In this document: in pieces, positions 18,305 through 31,741 of the stretch
How the letters are laid out: each line of letters starts with the position of its first letter
Numbering within the stretch: position 1 is the first letter of the stretch
Assembly (NCBI GenBank): GCA_963931925.1
Contig: OZ007579.1
Location: forward strand, 34,155,082-34,219,081
DNA length: 64,000 nt
DNA from: Onchidella celtica
Lineage: Eukaryota > Mollusca > Gastropoda > Systellommatophora > Onchidiidae
Reading direction: 5' to 3'
The notes under the pieces: model-generated
Seen by the model: only the letters and a program-made list of their open reading frames with translations
Told to the model about the DNA's origin: nothing
Databases searched by the model: none
Program-made: the position numbers and the translations under genes

Positions 18305-18535
18305 GATATATGTCAGTGGATCAGGCAAAATCAGGTTAAGGTGAAAGACCAAATTCCCGAGAAAACCTCTCCAAAAGGGGAGAAAATTTGCTATGGAAAT
18401 TGAGATTTCCTTATAAAATAAAAGATCAGCCATTTTTTTTCATTCAGTTGAAAGCATGTTAGAAATATTTTCATTTTGATTTTCGGAAGAGGTACAAAAA
18501 GTTCACTTTAATCCAGATTTCACCAGATCGGCTCT
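18305..18535. repeat. Dispersed repeat family E, copy 2
   Basis: Matches 9297-9545 in the same orientation, including GTGAAAGACCAAATT, CTATGGAAATTGAGATTTCC and ATCAGCCATTTTT. Confidence 0.6.
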
Positions 18536-19260
18536 CGTTATTATTGATTCCTCCATCTCACAAATTTGTAGTAGAACTGAACTGCTGTATGACTGAAAAA
18601 CTACAACTGTACCTGGAACATTTTTTTCTTTTCCAGTATGTTGAGATTAGAAGGTCAAAGGTGAGAGGATTGAAGGGAAATGATATACATTAAACATTTT
18701 TTATTGGGAACAGCCCAAACTTCACTGTCCTCATTTGTGTGTAGACTTGTGGGTATGCATGGAAGAGAGATGTGTAACCATGGTTATAAGCAGTCTAAGT
18801 TGAATGAATACCAGCTTATAACCTACAGTGGGGCCTATTGGAATAAACGACATTATCTAAGAACCCAACAGTAGTGGTGAAAGAGGATAAGAAAATTGAA
18901 AATAAATGTTGGCAAGCCACTCTGAGGAAAAGATAAAGAACGACTTTTGTCACCCTCTGTCTGACCTTGGGAATCAGCCCTGAATGCGCGTCGAGGGGAT
19001 ATAGACATTGTTAATTCTAGCAAGCTAAATTAAGAGTGAAACCTGAGACACAGGATACCGAGACGAATCAATTCATCATATTCAGTCCGTCGATCTGTGC
19101 CCGTATCATCGTCAACAGTGCCACAGTTCGTGCCACACCTGTTCATAATCGCACCCAAAAGAATAGTACTCACCATATTTATATGCGTGCAGCTTGTGAA
19201 CATATAGTGGGAGAAGAAATGGTTTGTCTCAGTACTCTGTGTCTTGGATGAAACAGTTAA
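18536..19260. other. Spacer, nothing recognised
   Basis: Non-coding sequence between family E and the Helitron. Short open frames here (for example 18680-18874) have no recognisable domain and no splice context that I can support. Confidence 0.4.
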
Positions 19261-19969
19261 CTTCTATACAAAAAAAATGTAAGAAAACCCCTTTGTTCCC
19301 TATGGACTCAAAAACTACTGGACCTATTGAACTGAAATTTGGCACACACAATTGTACGATACTGACCAGTGTTCCTATGTACATAGGCATAAAAAAGCGT
19401 ATGGGATTCGTGAGTTATTCCAATAATGCGATAAGAATGGAACAGTAAATTTGCGAGAGCGTTTGATCCGAATTGTACGTTCGTTAACCTATGACCTCTT
19501 TCTTTGTTAATCGCTTTTCCACTTCCGGCCCTGGAATTCGATTCATAATCACAGTAGTGTCTGTGAGAGCTAGATCTAGCATGCACTGATGCAGCATGCC
19601 CCCTAAAAAACGTACTATCGGTAGGCATACATGTCTCAAATCGCTGTAGTTTTTTTTATTGGAAATTTATTGTTTCGCCATCATTCAGATCTATTTCGAG
19701 TCATGGTTCGCCATTTTAAGGTTTCGTTATCATTACCTGCGATGTGTTCACTATCAAACACACTAACCCGTGCGCAAATCATGCAGTTGTACGGAATGCG
19801 CAGGGTGTCAACTCACAAAGGCAGAGCAGTAAGACTTATTTAAAAACAAACAAAAATAAAATTAACAAATAGGAACAGGCCAGATGAAGCAGGTCCATAA
19901 TAACCACCCAGAACTGAAACCAATATTCAAACCGATTTATCCCGGGCAGGGCCGGGGACCTCAGCTAGT
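19261..19969 (+). mobile_element. Helitron (rolling-circle transposon) remnant with intact 3' end
   Basis: The 3' terminus ends CTAG at 19965-19968, followed by host T. It is preceded by a GC-rich hairpin (CCCGG-GCAGGG-CCGGG at 19941-19956) and TCAGCTAGT, the classic Helitron terminator layout. The 5' part includes ACTCAAAAACTACTGGACC and TGAAATTTGGCACACA, segments typical of animal Helitron flanks. It contains the first codons of a Rep/helicase-like ORF at 19596. The 5' boundary (near CTATACAAAAAAAATG) is a guess. The element is internally deleted and non-autonomous. Confidence 0.7.
19596..19649 (+). pseudogene. Helitron Rep/helicase ORF start, truncated at 17 codons
   Basis: ATG at 19596 encodes MPPKKRTIGRHT followed by CLKSL and a TAG at 19647. 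Helitron Rep-helicase proteins commonly begin with a basic M-P-x-K-K-R/K...G-R-x-T-like peptide. The frame is cut almost at once, leaving no Rep or helicase domain. About 100 bases on, TLTRAQIMQLYGMRR-like sequence may be a further scrap of the protein. Confidence 0.5.
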
Positions 19970-19978
19970 TAACAAAAA

Positions 19979-20590
19979 AACTTGAGGAAAGGAGGGACCA
20001 TAATCATGAAAATACGTATGCATTTTATGACAGGAGTTGATTTCCATATTCAGAAAAGGGCAAGAATCATGAAAATACTTAAGAACGCTAAGATGACAAG
20101 AGTTGATACCTATATTAAATCAAGGGCAAGAATCATGAAAATACTGAATATTCTAAAGAAACAGGAGTTGATTCCCATTATTATTTCAAGGGCAAGAATC
20201 AGTAAAATAATACCCGGTACACTAAGATAACAGTTAAGTCCCATGTAAAAAATCGCCAAAATCTTTTTACTTGCACTAAGGCATGCACTAAGGTGACAGG
20301 AGTTGATTCCCATATTGAATCAGGGGCAAGAATCGTTAAAATATTCACAATAAGGTGACAAGAGTTAAGTCCCATGCAAAAATTCAGAGGCAAGAATCAC
20401 GAAAATCTTTTTACTTGCACTAAGATGACAGGAGTTGATTCCCATACTTAGTCAGGGGCAAGAATCGTAAAAATACTCACTTGCAGTAAGGTGACAAGAG
20501 TTGATTCCCATTTTAAGGGAATTCATAATGAAAATTCTTATTCTTTAACTTGAACTAAGTGGAAGGATTAATTCCCATTTAAAAAAGCAT
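19979..20590. repeat. ~65-bp satellite next to the Helitron 3' end
   Basis: About nine diverged tandem units with period near 65 bp, each carrying GTTGATTCCCAT, GGGCAAGAATC and AAAATA motifs (unit starts near 20037, 20102, 20167, 20300, 20361, 20425 and 20493). It begins about 10 bases after the Helitron terminus. Confidence 0.8.
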
Positions 20591-20858
20591 TGGAACAATG
20601 TTGGCAGTGAAAAGAAAAAGGAATGAAAAGATTCATTCAGGACTTTGAAATAATCATGAATGTTAAAGCATTACTCTGGCTAAAGTGACAATATTTCATC
20701 CTAATTAATTCTAGCAATGCATGGGCGAGACAGCGGAAGTGTGTACTTTGTATCAATATTCATTAGTTCACGACCAATGAGTAAACTTTATATGTGCCTT
20801 GAATGTATTATGGTGCAAGTGTGGGCTCAAGATTACAATGCCATTTTGTCCCCTAAGA

Positions 20859-21064
20859 ATGACAAGGTTCTAACTCCCTTCCATCAACTTCTGAGAAATT
20901 GGTGATTGAACTTCCATGTGCTCAAAGCTTTTAGAGGTCAACTTTTCTTCCTTTAGTAAATATTTACAAATTTTACACACCGAATCCGCCTACTCTGCCG
21001 CACAAGAAGACTTGTAGAAGTAGTATGTAACCAAGTTCAGCCAAAAGTTGAGAACTTTTGTCAT
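20859..21064 (-). mobile_element. MITE family B, copy 2
   Basis: Begins ATGACAAGGTTCTAACTCCC and ends GAGAACTTTTGTCAT, an inverted pair. The interior matches 10861-11077 in the same orientation (CATCAACTTCTGAGAAATTG; CCGAATCCGCC). Confidence 0.75.
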
Positions 21065-24000
21065 ATTAAAGGAATGAGTTGACAACAATAGCCTGTTTGT
21101 TGGTGAAATGGCCACAATTTTTTGGGTAATTGACCACAAATTGATCAAAAAAAAAAAAGTGTCTTACTAAATATAGCCCAAATAGTGTTTACCAAGAAAG
21201 AAATAAAAAAGGAAATTGATCAACAACAAATTGAACCACACTGACAGGCACATAGAACGCAAAAACAAAACAAACAAACCAATTTCATGAACTTCAGAAT
21301 GCCTTTATTTCAATATTTTTTTCGTTCATTTTCTAATCAAGACTAAATCAATAAGGCAAAAGAATCAAAGCTTTATTTCAGAAACAAATACAAGTTTCTC
21401 CCTAGACTGACAAAACCACTCAGCAAATGCTGGGCAGACAAGAAATAATCAAAAGTAAAAATTTTTGTGTTAATAAATTTGAACAAACTTGCTTTCACTT
21501 GACTTAAAACTCTTCTTTCCCCACTTCAGGAATCATATCGATGAAAAGTTGTCATAAGTTAGATAAAACAAATCCACAAAAGCATGTCTCCTGATCCCCT
21601 GGCAGATTTTGACAATGACCAGATGAAACTACAAGACAAAAAGAAAGAAATTAAAACAAAAGAAAAAAGATACCAAAGCCCCTAAATTTAAACATGTCAA
21701 AGTTCAAGAATGCACTTTCTTTAGCTATGATCTGTCACCTCTATGAAATTTGAGATCTGAAGCATATTTTGACCTCTTCACTGCAATGCCATATGACTGG
21801 GAAAAAAAAGTTAAAAACAAACAAGAACCACAGACTTTGGTGGTACCAACCAAAAACTTATCAATAATTCATCTGTTTATAAATTATGGGAATATTGTCA
21901 TGTATTTTCACAGGAGGATTCTTCCAGCATTATACTTTCTGTCATCATATTTAATAATTACTTTCAGATTTGTTGGTCCAGAAATCTCCCTGGCTAGACA
22001 GTGAAGAGGTCAATTCTTCAATGAGTGCTGATATGAAAGCATTCACAAACTATTACACAAGTGGCACATGAAACAATTGAGTCCCTCATACTACATGCAT
22101 TAACAACCAAGAAAGAGAAATAAAGGAGGCACTGAAAGACTTTGACTTCACACATAAGAAAGAAACAGGGACTGACATACTAGAACATGCTTACATCAGA
22201 TGGCTGGAAGGGGAAGGAAAAGAAATAAAGGAGGGAAATGCTTCTACTCTCCTTTGCCATAAACCACCTAATTCTAAAAACATGTAAAGGCAACAAAAGA
22301 AATATTTAAACACTTTATGGTTCAGACAGGTAAAAATGAAAATTTCCTTTCTTACCACTGTAACTCTCATTATATAGCACTGATCGTTTGTCAAATCTTG
22401 ATCAATGGACCATGACAATTTACCTAAACAATACAGTCAAGATTGCGTGGGTTTAAGTTTCAACATTTTTTTTTTCTTGACAGTGAATACACAAAATATT
22501 TAGAAAAATAAAACACGACCAAACAACAAATGTTGATCTTTCAGTGGCTAATTTCTTCAGCAAAAAATTCCTGCACCGAGTACTGTCATCATAAACTAAC
22601 ATCCAGAAAATACGAACGGTTGAAATGAAGAAAGACAAGTGGTAAACTCACAGTATACAAGCTATTGCTAAGTAGATCAAAAGGAGGGTAAATCCGTGAC
22701 AAAGCAAGCACTTTTATGACCTTTATTGTCCATAAAGTCCTGGCTGTCATTTACAATCATATAAAAATTGTTAGACTTGCCTAAATACTATGGTATTTGC
22801 TTTCAAATTTGATCAATGTAAACAGAACAATCTCATATGCATCAGGGTTTGTTCCAAAACTTGGCTGTATGTAATTTTTCCAGGAAAAAAAAAATGTCTG
22901 ACACTGTCTCGTGGCCAAGACTTTCATGACTAAATAGGAACCAAAAAAACCCACCAGAAAATACTGCGATGACCAACGTTCCCTCTAACTTTTCCAAAGC
23001 GCTGAGGAGAACTTTTGATGCTTTGAGTACAAATATTTTAAATTTAAATCTAATGTGTGACATTGAAACTTTAGTCCAACATTTTGATGTGCATGGCAAC
23101 ATTCAGATGTGCACGGCAGCACTATAGCAACTGCACAGCCGTACACCCTCGCGGCTTAGAGGGAACATTTGTAATTACCCTGAGGATTTCACACAAAATA
23201 AACATCCCGGGTTAGTTTTACTTTTGATATGATGGTTTTAGTTATAGGAAAGTTAAAGGTTTTTGTTAATTGAACTACGGTACTTTAGTACAAATTGAAT
23301 AAAAGAAAAGGTTTATGCAGAAAGAAAAAAGCGAATAAATCTGGAAATCAAAAGAGTGCAGAAAAATAATACAATAATCTCTTATTATCAGTGAGTTACA
23401 CAGTGTGAATCAATGTCTGTTGGCAGAAATCAAATGCTTTACAGAGTAACTGGTCTAAAATGACAATGAAAATAAATGCCAAAGTGTCCAAAGCTAAAGT
23501 GTTTGAGGACATGCTGTATCTGGACAGAGCAGCTAAGCCCTGACATTCGTCTGACAAATCAAATCAATGTCTGCTGGAACAAACAAATCATGCCAAGGGT
23601 GAGCATGTAGACAGACTGATGAAGAGGACAGACCAAGACCGGTTAACCTGATGAACCTTCTTCCCGGTATTCCCGGTATACCCGTGACATGCTGCTGTGT
23701 TTATATCCCTATTCACTGGATGACTGGGGTACAGCGCCCTTATATTTGATACTGTGAGCACAGAAAGCCAGGGATACAGTATAGTGACAATCAAGAAGTC
23801 AAGTATTCAAAGGGTTAACTGCGCAAACAGAAAGCCATGTTTTTACAGTGGAGTCCTACTGCAACAATTCATGGCTTTTATACTTCACATCCTAATGCAG
23901 GACTGTCTTTACATCATTATGGACCTCTGGACTGACTCTCTTGTAAAGTGCGGGATTTTCTTCCCTGTTTCAAAAGCCAATTCAAATTTGCATTCATAGG

Positions 24001-26330
24001 GGCCCATTGGCAACTGCCCTGAGTGCCCATGCCTTAGACGGCTCTGCCCTAATGCACTGGCAGCTCAGTCACTGATTGGGTGTGATTCCTGCAAAAGCAC
24101 TGATCAACTTTATCAATCAGGAATGAGAGTGTTCCTTGAGTACCATAACAACTGTGTACTCGCTTTCACTTTTCAGATTAAATGCTGGACAGGTTTCCCG
24201 GTATGGATATATCCAAATTCTTTCACTGGTTCACGACCGCTGTTCCATCTGTCATGCCAAATCATGTTCATCCCATAATTCAAGACAATTACATTTTGCC
24301 AACTTTCTCAGCAACAAATCACTTTTCAAGCTAGTTTATACTTTGTATAAATTTCAATCAAACCACATGGTGAACAATAAAAGAGCCATCACATTCCAGA
24401 ATTCTAGCATGAAACTAATAACAGGCTACAGTTGTCCTTCCTGTTAAATGCTTGTATGTTTTATGGCAACAAATTCATAACTGTAAAATCTGGCATAATT
24501 TTCCCACAACAAAACATTGACTGTCTGTGAACACAAGGGCTCTGGGGCAATCATAAGGATGTTCATTTAAAAATTAAAGTTTAAAAAAAATACAGATGGG
24601 AAATCATGGATGGGAGAACTTTAATTATAATATATTATACATTTTGCGAGAACAATATACGTTCAACGTAACAAAATAAGGTTATACATATGTTATACTG
24701 CAATACAGAAACAAATTAATATTCATTATTCTATTATTACATGAACTCAAATCTGGACATACCATTACTGTTGCCACATTAGTTATTGCTTGCCTGATTT
24801 TGTCAATGGTGCAAATACCTTGGGGCTCATGTGTACACAGGGCCAATCTTCATACTGAATTCATGTGCATTTCATGTTTGTTCAACTGATTTGTTAGGAT
24901 CCACTCAATATCATATTCATTTCAATAGTCAGTGACTGATTGGTTGAGATATTCTGTTCTTAGTATTTGAAATAATGGTGAATTCCAAAAACCCCGCAGA
25001 ATGCAGCCGGTCAAAGGAAAGGTTCTGGGCACCTCCATTTCAGCTTTTCCTGAGTTTCTGCATTGCATTTCAAAGTGCTGATATTGGAAAATCAGAGACA
25101 GTTTTACCAGAGAGAATTCCTGTCAGCCAACAAACGAACAACTTGGATGTTCAAGTTGTGACCCAATCTGTACAAACATGGGTTTACAGTGAAAGTGACA
25201 ATATGCTGTGGATGTAGAGGTGGCAGCATACTACTTACTTTACTTTTCCGATCCAGCAGTCTTTTGAGCTTGTGCCCTTTGACTTGGTGGCAGCATCAAA
25301 CAATGAATTTAACCTTTTCCTCAAAGATATGCCAGTCAAAACTGTTGTCAACACCATATTGATATGTTCACCTATGGAACGCTTAAATATAATATTGATT
25401 TCTTCATTTCAACTACTAGGTATAAAATACTTCATTTTCATCAAAACAAAACCCATGCAGTCAGTCAAGATGAAATACATCATAATATAAATCAAGCGCA
25501 CAGAGTAAATATTACAAAAATAACCATGAATATAAATATGTGTACAAAATACATCTTTTCAGCTTCATCACTAGCTGGTGCTAGGAAAGTATGAGCAATG
25601 CCAGGCTGACCATCTAAACTCAACTTGGCCCAAAGCTGCACTACCAAACTTTCTACAGAAACTGAAACATGCACAATCACACATGCAGGAACTGATGCAA
25701 AAACACCTTATGAATGTCCAGTTAGCTTAATCTCCCATACTGGGAACTATCACCTAGATTGTGATACTTTACAAAGGATTACCGAAGTTCATTATTCCAG
25801 GGGCAGCTCAGGGAGGGTTTAAGGTCTTTGGATTAGGAGGATCTGCTCATAGCATATACACATTTTTTTTTGTTTTAATTTGCTTTTCTTTTGTATTTTT
25901 CTTGTTTCTTGCTATCTTCTGCCAAGCCTTAGAGCCTGGTTGTTAACAGAAAAAAGTGCTATACAAAAGCTGTGTATTATGATTATCATAAGAAAGATTT
26001 TTGTTATTGTTAGTGATATCCTTTGGTTTAGAACAAGTCTGATTTAAAAAATATGCGTTATATAATGCCGTCCTTCCCTTGCGTGATTTTGTCATAAATT
26101 AATCAACACATACAGGAAGACAGATACATGAACTTTCATTGTCTTACAGAAATCCTATCATTTCATCTAAAACCTTGCTGAACATAAATTTTTTGGACAG
26201 TCTTTCTACAAAATCTGTAAAGCAATGCAAACAAGACAAACATTCGGACTTGCAAACTCAAATAACGACAACAAAAACAGAGTGGCATCTCTGGTGAAAG
26301 TTGATCGAAGGCGAGACGAAAGTCCCATCT
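21065..26330. other. AT-rich non-coding block; possible CAP 3' UTR plus intergenic spacer
   Basis: No coding exon recognised on either strand. Read on the minus strand, it lies immediately downstream of the CAP stop codon. Minus-strand AATAAA hexamers occur at 22722-22727, 21372-21377 and 21304-21309, any of which could end a long CAP 3' UTR. The only clear mobile element is the TTAA MITE at 23643-23818, so this is the least repeat-disrupted non-coding stretch of the window. Whether it is transcribed cannot be told from sequence. Confidence 0.4.
23643..23818. mobile_element. TTAA-flanked piggyBac-type MITE, copy 2 (176 bp)
   Basis: TTAACCTGATGAACCTTCTT at the left, and reading inward from the right TTAACCCTTTGAATACTTGA; TTAA at both termini. 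The core CCCGGTATACCCGTGACATG matches the reverse strand of 9880-10045. Confidence 0.65.
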
Positions 26331-26411
26331 CTATACGGCATCGGATGCTGTAGTTACCATAGTCTTTCCATCATACTTGGTTTTGAACTGTTCTGGTAAG
26401 GCAAACTCTTT
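26331..26411 (-). CDS. CAP1: CAP last coding exon with stop
   Basis: Acceptor CTTGCAG, 26 codons, then TAG at 26331-26333. Encodes [20 protein letters not shown] followed by TASDAV. The PEQFKT segment is the C-terminal strand that exchanges in the CARP dimer. Confidence 0.93.
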   Translation of the reverse strand, partial: KEFALPEQFKTKYDGKTMVTTASDAV

Positions 26412-29400
26412 CTGCAAGTAGTAAATACCCCAAAAAAATGTGATGAACGGGATCAATGCAAAGCGTGTGCAAATGCTGACCTACCAGCCCTCCTACTTCT
26501 GGCCAAACTTTAACAATTTTTTGCCCTTATTTCCACCACTCTGCAATACTATTTCATTACCGTTCTCTGAGACTGTGCTAACTAAAAAATTCCAAAAATT
26601 AATTTTATAACAGTTCAACTACATTCAAATCCACACTGAATGATCTCAGTTCCAGAATCCTAAGCTGAAAAATAATCAAATGGCAAACTTTCCAAGAGAC
26701 AGTGCCACCAGACCAGTAGTGCTAAAATATGACATTTTTTTGTTTCTCCTGAAAAGTAGTCAAAACCAGTGACTACAGTTTCAGGGAATAGTCACGATTT
26801 AATGATCACCATGACTTAAAAAAATCAAAATGTGTGCCACAGAGGCGGACTGGTGGAAACAGAGGTGAAAATTGTAACCATTCCCAAAAAAGTGGAAGGG
26901 TTGGCAGTTCTGTTGGTGTAAAACAGACTGTTCTACAACTATCCACTTCAGAACAAAAATCTGACAAAAATCATTTTCAACTCATTGCTACTAAAAGCAC
27001 TTACCACCACAAATCCAAATACAAACATTCTAAAAACACTGGTGTAGAATATATTACGACTCAAACTGATCTTAACCCTATTCTGTCCAGTGTTACTATC
27101 TGGAACAAATCACTTGAAACCCAATATATCGATCACTTCCTAATTTATCAATCTTTCATAAACAATTTTTCTGCACTTATTTAACTCACTGACTACCAGC
27201 CATTTTTCCAAGTCTCATCCCCCTGTGGACTGGCCATTTAAAAAGTTTTTTTTTAAAAAATCATTGCACTGTTGATTAACAAAGCCATTTGAAATTTGGG
27301 GCATGGTTTTGCAACATAACAAGCAATGTCCTAATCTTTAAATAAAATTTTGTTATTGACGTCATACATGTATTTGGCATTGAATTATGTATCCAGCGAG
27401 CTGTGAAACACCATTACTGTCACTATCGCCTCTATCAGTGAAATACACTGTTCAAACCCACAGAGCTATACAATATGCAAGAGAAGGCACTCCCCTGCGC
27501 CGTCTCTCTTCCTTCCACTCAAAGATGGTGGCAATTCGCGTGGCCACCCAGCCATGTGCCAGTGCAGACAAATGGAGGGCAAACGACTATTAATTAGAGC
27601 CCACATTAACAGTACACAATAAGTGCGCACCATTACTCAAACTTTCTTGCTGAAACCTTGCCTTCTTTTTGCCTCACCCCAAGGCACCGACTGTAGCGCA
27701 CACAGTGACTTGACCTACTTCCACACTAGTCTATCTATAGAGCTCTGTGGTTCAAACTGACAATATTATAGAATTTGATATCCCAGAACTTACAAAGTCT
27801 CCACCTCCTTTAGGCACCAAAATGTTCATTTCAGAAGATTTGGCTGACACAATTTCACAGTTCAGTGACTGCTCACTAAGGTACACTTGACAGCCATCGG
27901 TCTTGTCAATGCTAACTGTTGGAACACTGCCAGTCACCTGCAAAAAAAAAAAAGTCAGGTTCAAATCATTTTTGTCAACTTTCGAGCCTCCATACATTGC
28001 TGGATGTGCTGCGCTCCAAAAATCCAAGTCTGGACTTACAGCTAAGCACTGGTATTGCTTTTTACATTCTACAATTTCTTTTATTTGTTCCAGTTTCCAT
28101 CCTGTTAGCATTTTTTTTTTCCTGATGAAGATCAATCGATCGAAAGCTTGATTGTCTTCACTTTTCCTTTGTGTTTTATTGTATCATCTCTTTATCACTA
28201 CTTGCCTGAGGCTTTGCTTTATACAACTGTTTCTTTTTGCCATATTTTGGCTTTGTTATCTATATTACTGAAGAAGGATTGACCCCAACTGCTCTTGGTC
28301 AGTACAGGGCAGGAACATTGTCAAGCCTAGTCATAAAAAGCATTCTATTCCCCCATTAAATAAAAACATAGTTACAAACCATTAGGTCCAGGGTCGATAT
28401 GACCATATTAACAGAAGCGTGCAGGAAATTATGCATATTTGACCCATAAGTGGGATTTCACCTTTGGACCTCTCACACAAGGTTGTTGTTGGTGGTCCGT
28501 CAGTGTCTGATGAAGACACTGTCTGTGTACTCAGGGATTGCGGGCGCCTGTGACTCCAAAACTGGGAGCAAACAGGCCCTAGCAGGTGTTGTAATGGTAG
28601 TCTGTTGTTTGCATTGAGGCAAACGCTGTTCTTCTATGGCATTCTTCCTTTGCAGCTTTGAGGCGCTGTTGCTGGTTCTTTTCAAAGCCAGATGTCACTC
28701 TGGATAAGCGAACTCCATGTGCCTGTCTATGTGTGGCACTGGCTTTGAGCTGGCGTGACTGGATGTCGCTCCATCTGAGCCTGCTTTTTATGGTGTCCTT
28801 GTATCTCAGTTTGGGTCTTTCCTGTCTGCGTGAGCCCTGCTTCACTTCACCATACACAAGGGCTAAGCACTAAAACCACAAGATCACTGGATGGGTAAAT
28901 TTACCTAGCACTTATCTCAACACTCACCTGGGCTTGCATACTCTGACAGTTGACAAATTCAAGAGAGGAGACCAAACCGTCAAACACAATGGCTGTTTTC
29001 TTGCAAGAATCTGTTGAATCAAAATCGTAAAGGAGAAAAAAAAAAAGAAAATATTGAGAGAACAAACTTACTGGAGATGAAGATCACCAGTGAATGAAAA
29101 CTCCTGCCGAACGAATGTTTGGGTCCTTGATTTCCTTTAACTCTATGTCACCCTGTGAAACTTAATTGTCTTAAGCACAAGTGGCACCATTTTGAGAGTA
29201 ATCAGAATAGTTTTGATAAAACTTTGCTCATTTCTAGTTCTGATGTATTTTACTACTAGGAGATAAGTTCTCATGATATGCCCACATTCGATACAGTTCC
29301 CCTCAGACTGAGTTTAAGTCTAACAGTACGTCAGCACAATAACAGCCCCTTTGTGCTTTCTTTCACTTTCACAGTTTCTTCATTATCTTACTTTGGGTCA

Positions 29401-31710
29401 ATTTTCAGTCATTAAGGCTTCCACAAATGAAATGGAATGCAGTTAAAAATCTAACCAGAAAAGGCCTGTACAGTAAAGTATATCTATTTGTATAATACAT
29501 GAATTTTATAATTATGATAAAAATCTTTTAAATCCAGTTGTAGATTTTAGCTTCCTGGAGAAAAGTCAAAATGTGCTGCGGATCCACATATTTTATATAC
29601 TAACCGGCATAAGTCTTGCAACAAACTTTAAACGGCTGTAAAGGGTTAATCCAAAAATGTTTAAACATGAAATAAGCATACATAGTTCCCGTGGAATAAA
29701 ATTCTTTTATTTTTCTAATAATCAGATATCCTGTCTTGGACGACCAAACAACAAAATTGAGAACCATATGAGCCTGTCAGGTTGAGTGTTTTGACCATTT
29801 CTACCTTGCCTGAAATGCTTTTTCAGATCCAGTTTATTTATGGGATGAATAGAACTTGAGTTAAAAATGACAAGGCTTTTTATTTCATTCTATTATCTTC
29901 AGCATTTCAAAAGTTGCAGCCATTTAAAATGTGTTGCAAGACTTATGCGGCCTAGTATAATTCCCTGGCAACCCAAGACTGCCATCACTGTAGTTCTCCC
30001 AAAACTGACACTTGAGACAACGATACTTCCGAAAAGTGGTGTAACAATACTAATCAAATAATGGACGCAGTGAAATGAACTATGTCAGAAAACCGGACTG
30101 TTGGGAAAAATTCTTCTGTTTTACCTCACACAATGTTATATATTATTTCCCTATTCCCTTTTAACCCCAAACATAAGCCTGGCTAAAACTTAAGTTCTGG
30201 CGAAAAGATAAATGAAAGCCCCTAGAAGAAAGAAAATATATTTACGTTGCTGTTAAATGGCCAACGATTAAATCCAAGAAATTTATATTCTAAGCATAAG
30301 AAACTGAAAGTTGTAACGGGGTTAATTTCAATTATTCTGAGTTTCTTGTTTTCTCTTTTTTAACAGTAAATACTAACAAACAGTATCTTTTCACCTAAAA
30401 AAAAACAACAACACCTAATTTGGCCTAACTTTCGAAGATCACAAGTTATGACAAAATGTCAAACTCAATATTCAATAACAGAGATTAAGCAGCAAGGGAA
30501 ACTACTCAATACTTGCTGACCTGGAGAAATTATCTACTTCACATCAAAGGAAACAATTTTCATAAATATCAATGGATACAAAGTCGATAATATATATATA
30601 TATATTAAAAAATTTTTTTTTTCTTTTTACATCCCCCGCTATCCCCCCAACCTCCATTTTCACATTTATTTAGACCAAACAAAAACTAAAAAAGACTCAG
30701 AAAGTCAACAAAACAGAAACAGTAAAGATTTCCAGGTCATCTTCTCCCTGCTGGAGACTGACCTAAAATAATGGAGTTGATCTTGCCCTTGACCTGGATA
30801 GTGCAGCCCTCACACCTGAATGCATAGACACTCTGTTTGAGCTCAGTCTGGTCAATTACGATGTTTTTGTTATCCTTGTGATACTCCTGATGAACAGAAA
30901 CAGATAACACAGCCAATGTAACAAACATGTTCTGTATGTAAGGGTTTTGTATACATCCTCACTGCTCTATGATAATGGCAGGAGACTTTTGTCAAACCGT
31001 AACTGACCGCTCATTGTACTCCTGAGCATGAGGGCTATCGGAAATTACATTATAGAAAAAGAAATGTGCCAATAGGAAAATATAATAATTCAACACAATC
31101 ATAATGGCGTAAGTCACCAAATGACAGGAAAAGAAACAGTTTCTCTTAATATCTCAAAAAGGTCAAAAATGACTTAGGCCACTAGCGTAGAGCAGTGATG
31201 ACATCCATATATTTCACACCTGGAGTTTTAGGATTGAGTTTGGGTTGGGTTTGATGTGTCAGCATGATAACAGCCATTTTATGCTTTTCACAGTTTTCTG
31301 GATACATTATTCCATCTTGCTTTTCAGAACTTAATAAAAACATAAAAAAAAGGATAAAGGTTTTATGGTGTCAAAGCCCAGGCACTAGACCAAACAACCC
31401 TCTGACAGCTAAGCAGAAGGAAAAGAAGAAGAAGCTCAGGTCTATCCTCCCTCTAACCTTCCTGACCACCTACTTAAATGACACAATTTAAATTTATTGT
31501 ATACAAATGGTCAATTTTCAAAGTTTTGCACCTGTAACATTTTCAGAACTCTTCCGCATAAATGGTAGAAGATGCAATGGCCACATATTCCAGACCCTTC
31601 CACTTAAATGGTCAAAGATAATATCCATACGCTGCCTGCCTTCTATTTCTATAGACAAAATTGTCTGGGATGAAAAAACCGTCAACTTGAAAGAAAGAAA
31701 GAAAGAAGGA

Positions 31711-31741
<31 letters not shown>

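Noticed and set aside
28104..28155. Hammerhead-ribozyme-like core (CTGATGA, a GATC/GATC stem, GAAA)
   Set aside because: Core boxes are in the right order, but no stem III with a UH cleavage site could be drawn, and the second family copy at 34285 lacks the core.
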